A stretch of 64,000 nucleotides of DNA from Chloracidobacterium sp. N. GTDB taxonomy: Bacteria; Acidobacteriota; Blastocatellia; Chloracidobacteriales; Chloracidobacteriaceae. The notes beneath the pieces were generated by a model. That model saw only the letters and a list, made by a program, of their open reading frames with translations, was not told the DNA's origin and made no database searches. Location of the stretch: NCBI RefSeq assembly GCF_018304765.1, contig NZ_CP072642.1, positions 1,951,819 to 2,015,818 of the forward strand. The letters run 5' to 3'. Within the stretch, counting starts at the first letter, position 1; the number at the start of each line of letters is the position of its first letter. Made by a program: the position numbers and the translations under genes. Positions 63,901 through 64,000 of the stretch are shown here, piece by piece.

Positions 63901-64000
63901 CGCCGACGCTGGGAGCCAAAGGCGGAAGCCAGGCTGGAAAAAGCCGGCCGACATCGAAAAACACTTGGTGCCGCAATGTCCTTTCGCTAGGTTTTGACAG

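Overview
The window is a gene-dense bacterial chromosome segment of roughly 60% GC with no phage, plasmid or rRNA signature. Nearly all bases are coding, and many genes are joined by stop-start overlaps (ATGA, GTGA, TGATG). Gram-negative lifestyle is indicated by type IV pilus ATPases, two lipoproteins with lipoboxes, a periplasmic-type multiheme cytochrome and a TonB-C-like domain. The mix (complex I nuoH on its own, UbiD and UbiX far apart, dTDP-rhamnose genes coupled to asd, VIT-VWA and CHAT proteins, many TPR and zinc-ribbon proteins of unknown role) fits Acidobacteriota, possibly a Chloracidobacterium/Blastocatellia relative. That placement is inference from gene content, not a computed result.

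Layout. 1-8167 (minus): nuoH, a sensor histidine kinase, then a tightly packed run rfbA-rfbC-wecG-asd-hypothetical-tdk-ispF-AAA ATPase (cut at the left edge). 8323-12903 (plus): a zinc-ribbon membrane protein coupled to rnhB, a giant TPR protein and a small membrane protein. 12916-18361 (minus): ubiD, an M1-peptidase-like protein without its zinc ligands, and an eight-heme cytochrome c with a HEAT-like tail. 18563-21132 (minus): tRNA-Ala(GGC), rsmA, S1/P1 nuclease, a small Cys/His protein. 21347-26997: an SDR dehydrogenase, a VIT-VWA protein, a basic secreted protein, and an ECF sigma factor/anti-sigma pair behind a convincing ECF-type promoter. 27061-35151 (minus): a nine-gene run with two envelope proteins, DedA, a BMP/ATPase/permease nucleoside-type ABC system, rsmE, moaD and moaE.

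35326-43933: a CoA-binding protein convergently overlapped by a second ORF, then comEC divergent from pilB-pilT-pilC. This is a DNA-uptake/twitching module closed by a strong terminator. 44065-49393: secreted and zinc-ribbon proteins, a cluster of small TM2/DUF4190-like membrane proteins, an orphan ABC ATPase of the BMP type, and tRNA-Arg(CCG). 49464-57104: two cyclophilins (one cytoplasmic, one lipoprotein), a TPR-CHAT lipoprotein, a small hypothetical and gyrB. 57181-60090: a zinc-ribbon protein next to an apparently intact IS607-type element (serine transposase plus TnpB with a complete RuvC triad and an omegaRNA-like 3' end). 60203-64000: ubiX, a small helical protein, an M3-peptidase-like protein without the HExxH motif, a YtxH protein and a DUF948-like membrane protein.

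The most unusual items are: two unrelated zinc-peptidase folds that have both lost their metal ligands; a membrane anti-sigma candidate carrying a TonB-C-like output domain behind an autoregulatory-looking ECF promoter; a 333-bp antisense overlap between two convergent genes; mutually exclusive 8-bp hairpins at the tnpB 3' end; and heptanucleotide tandem repeats with a consensus shared between two intergenic sites.
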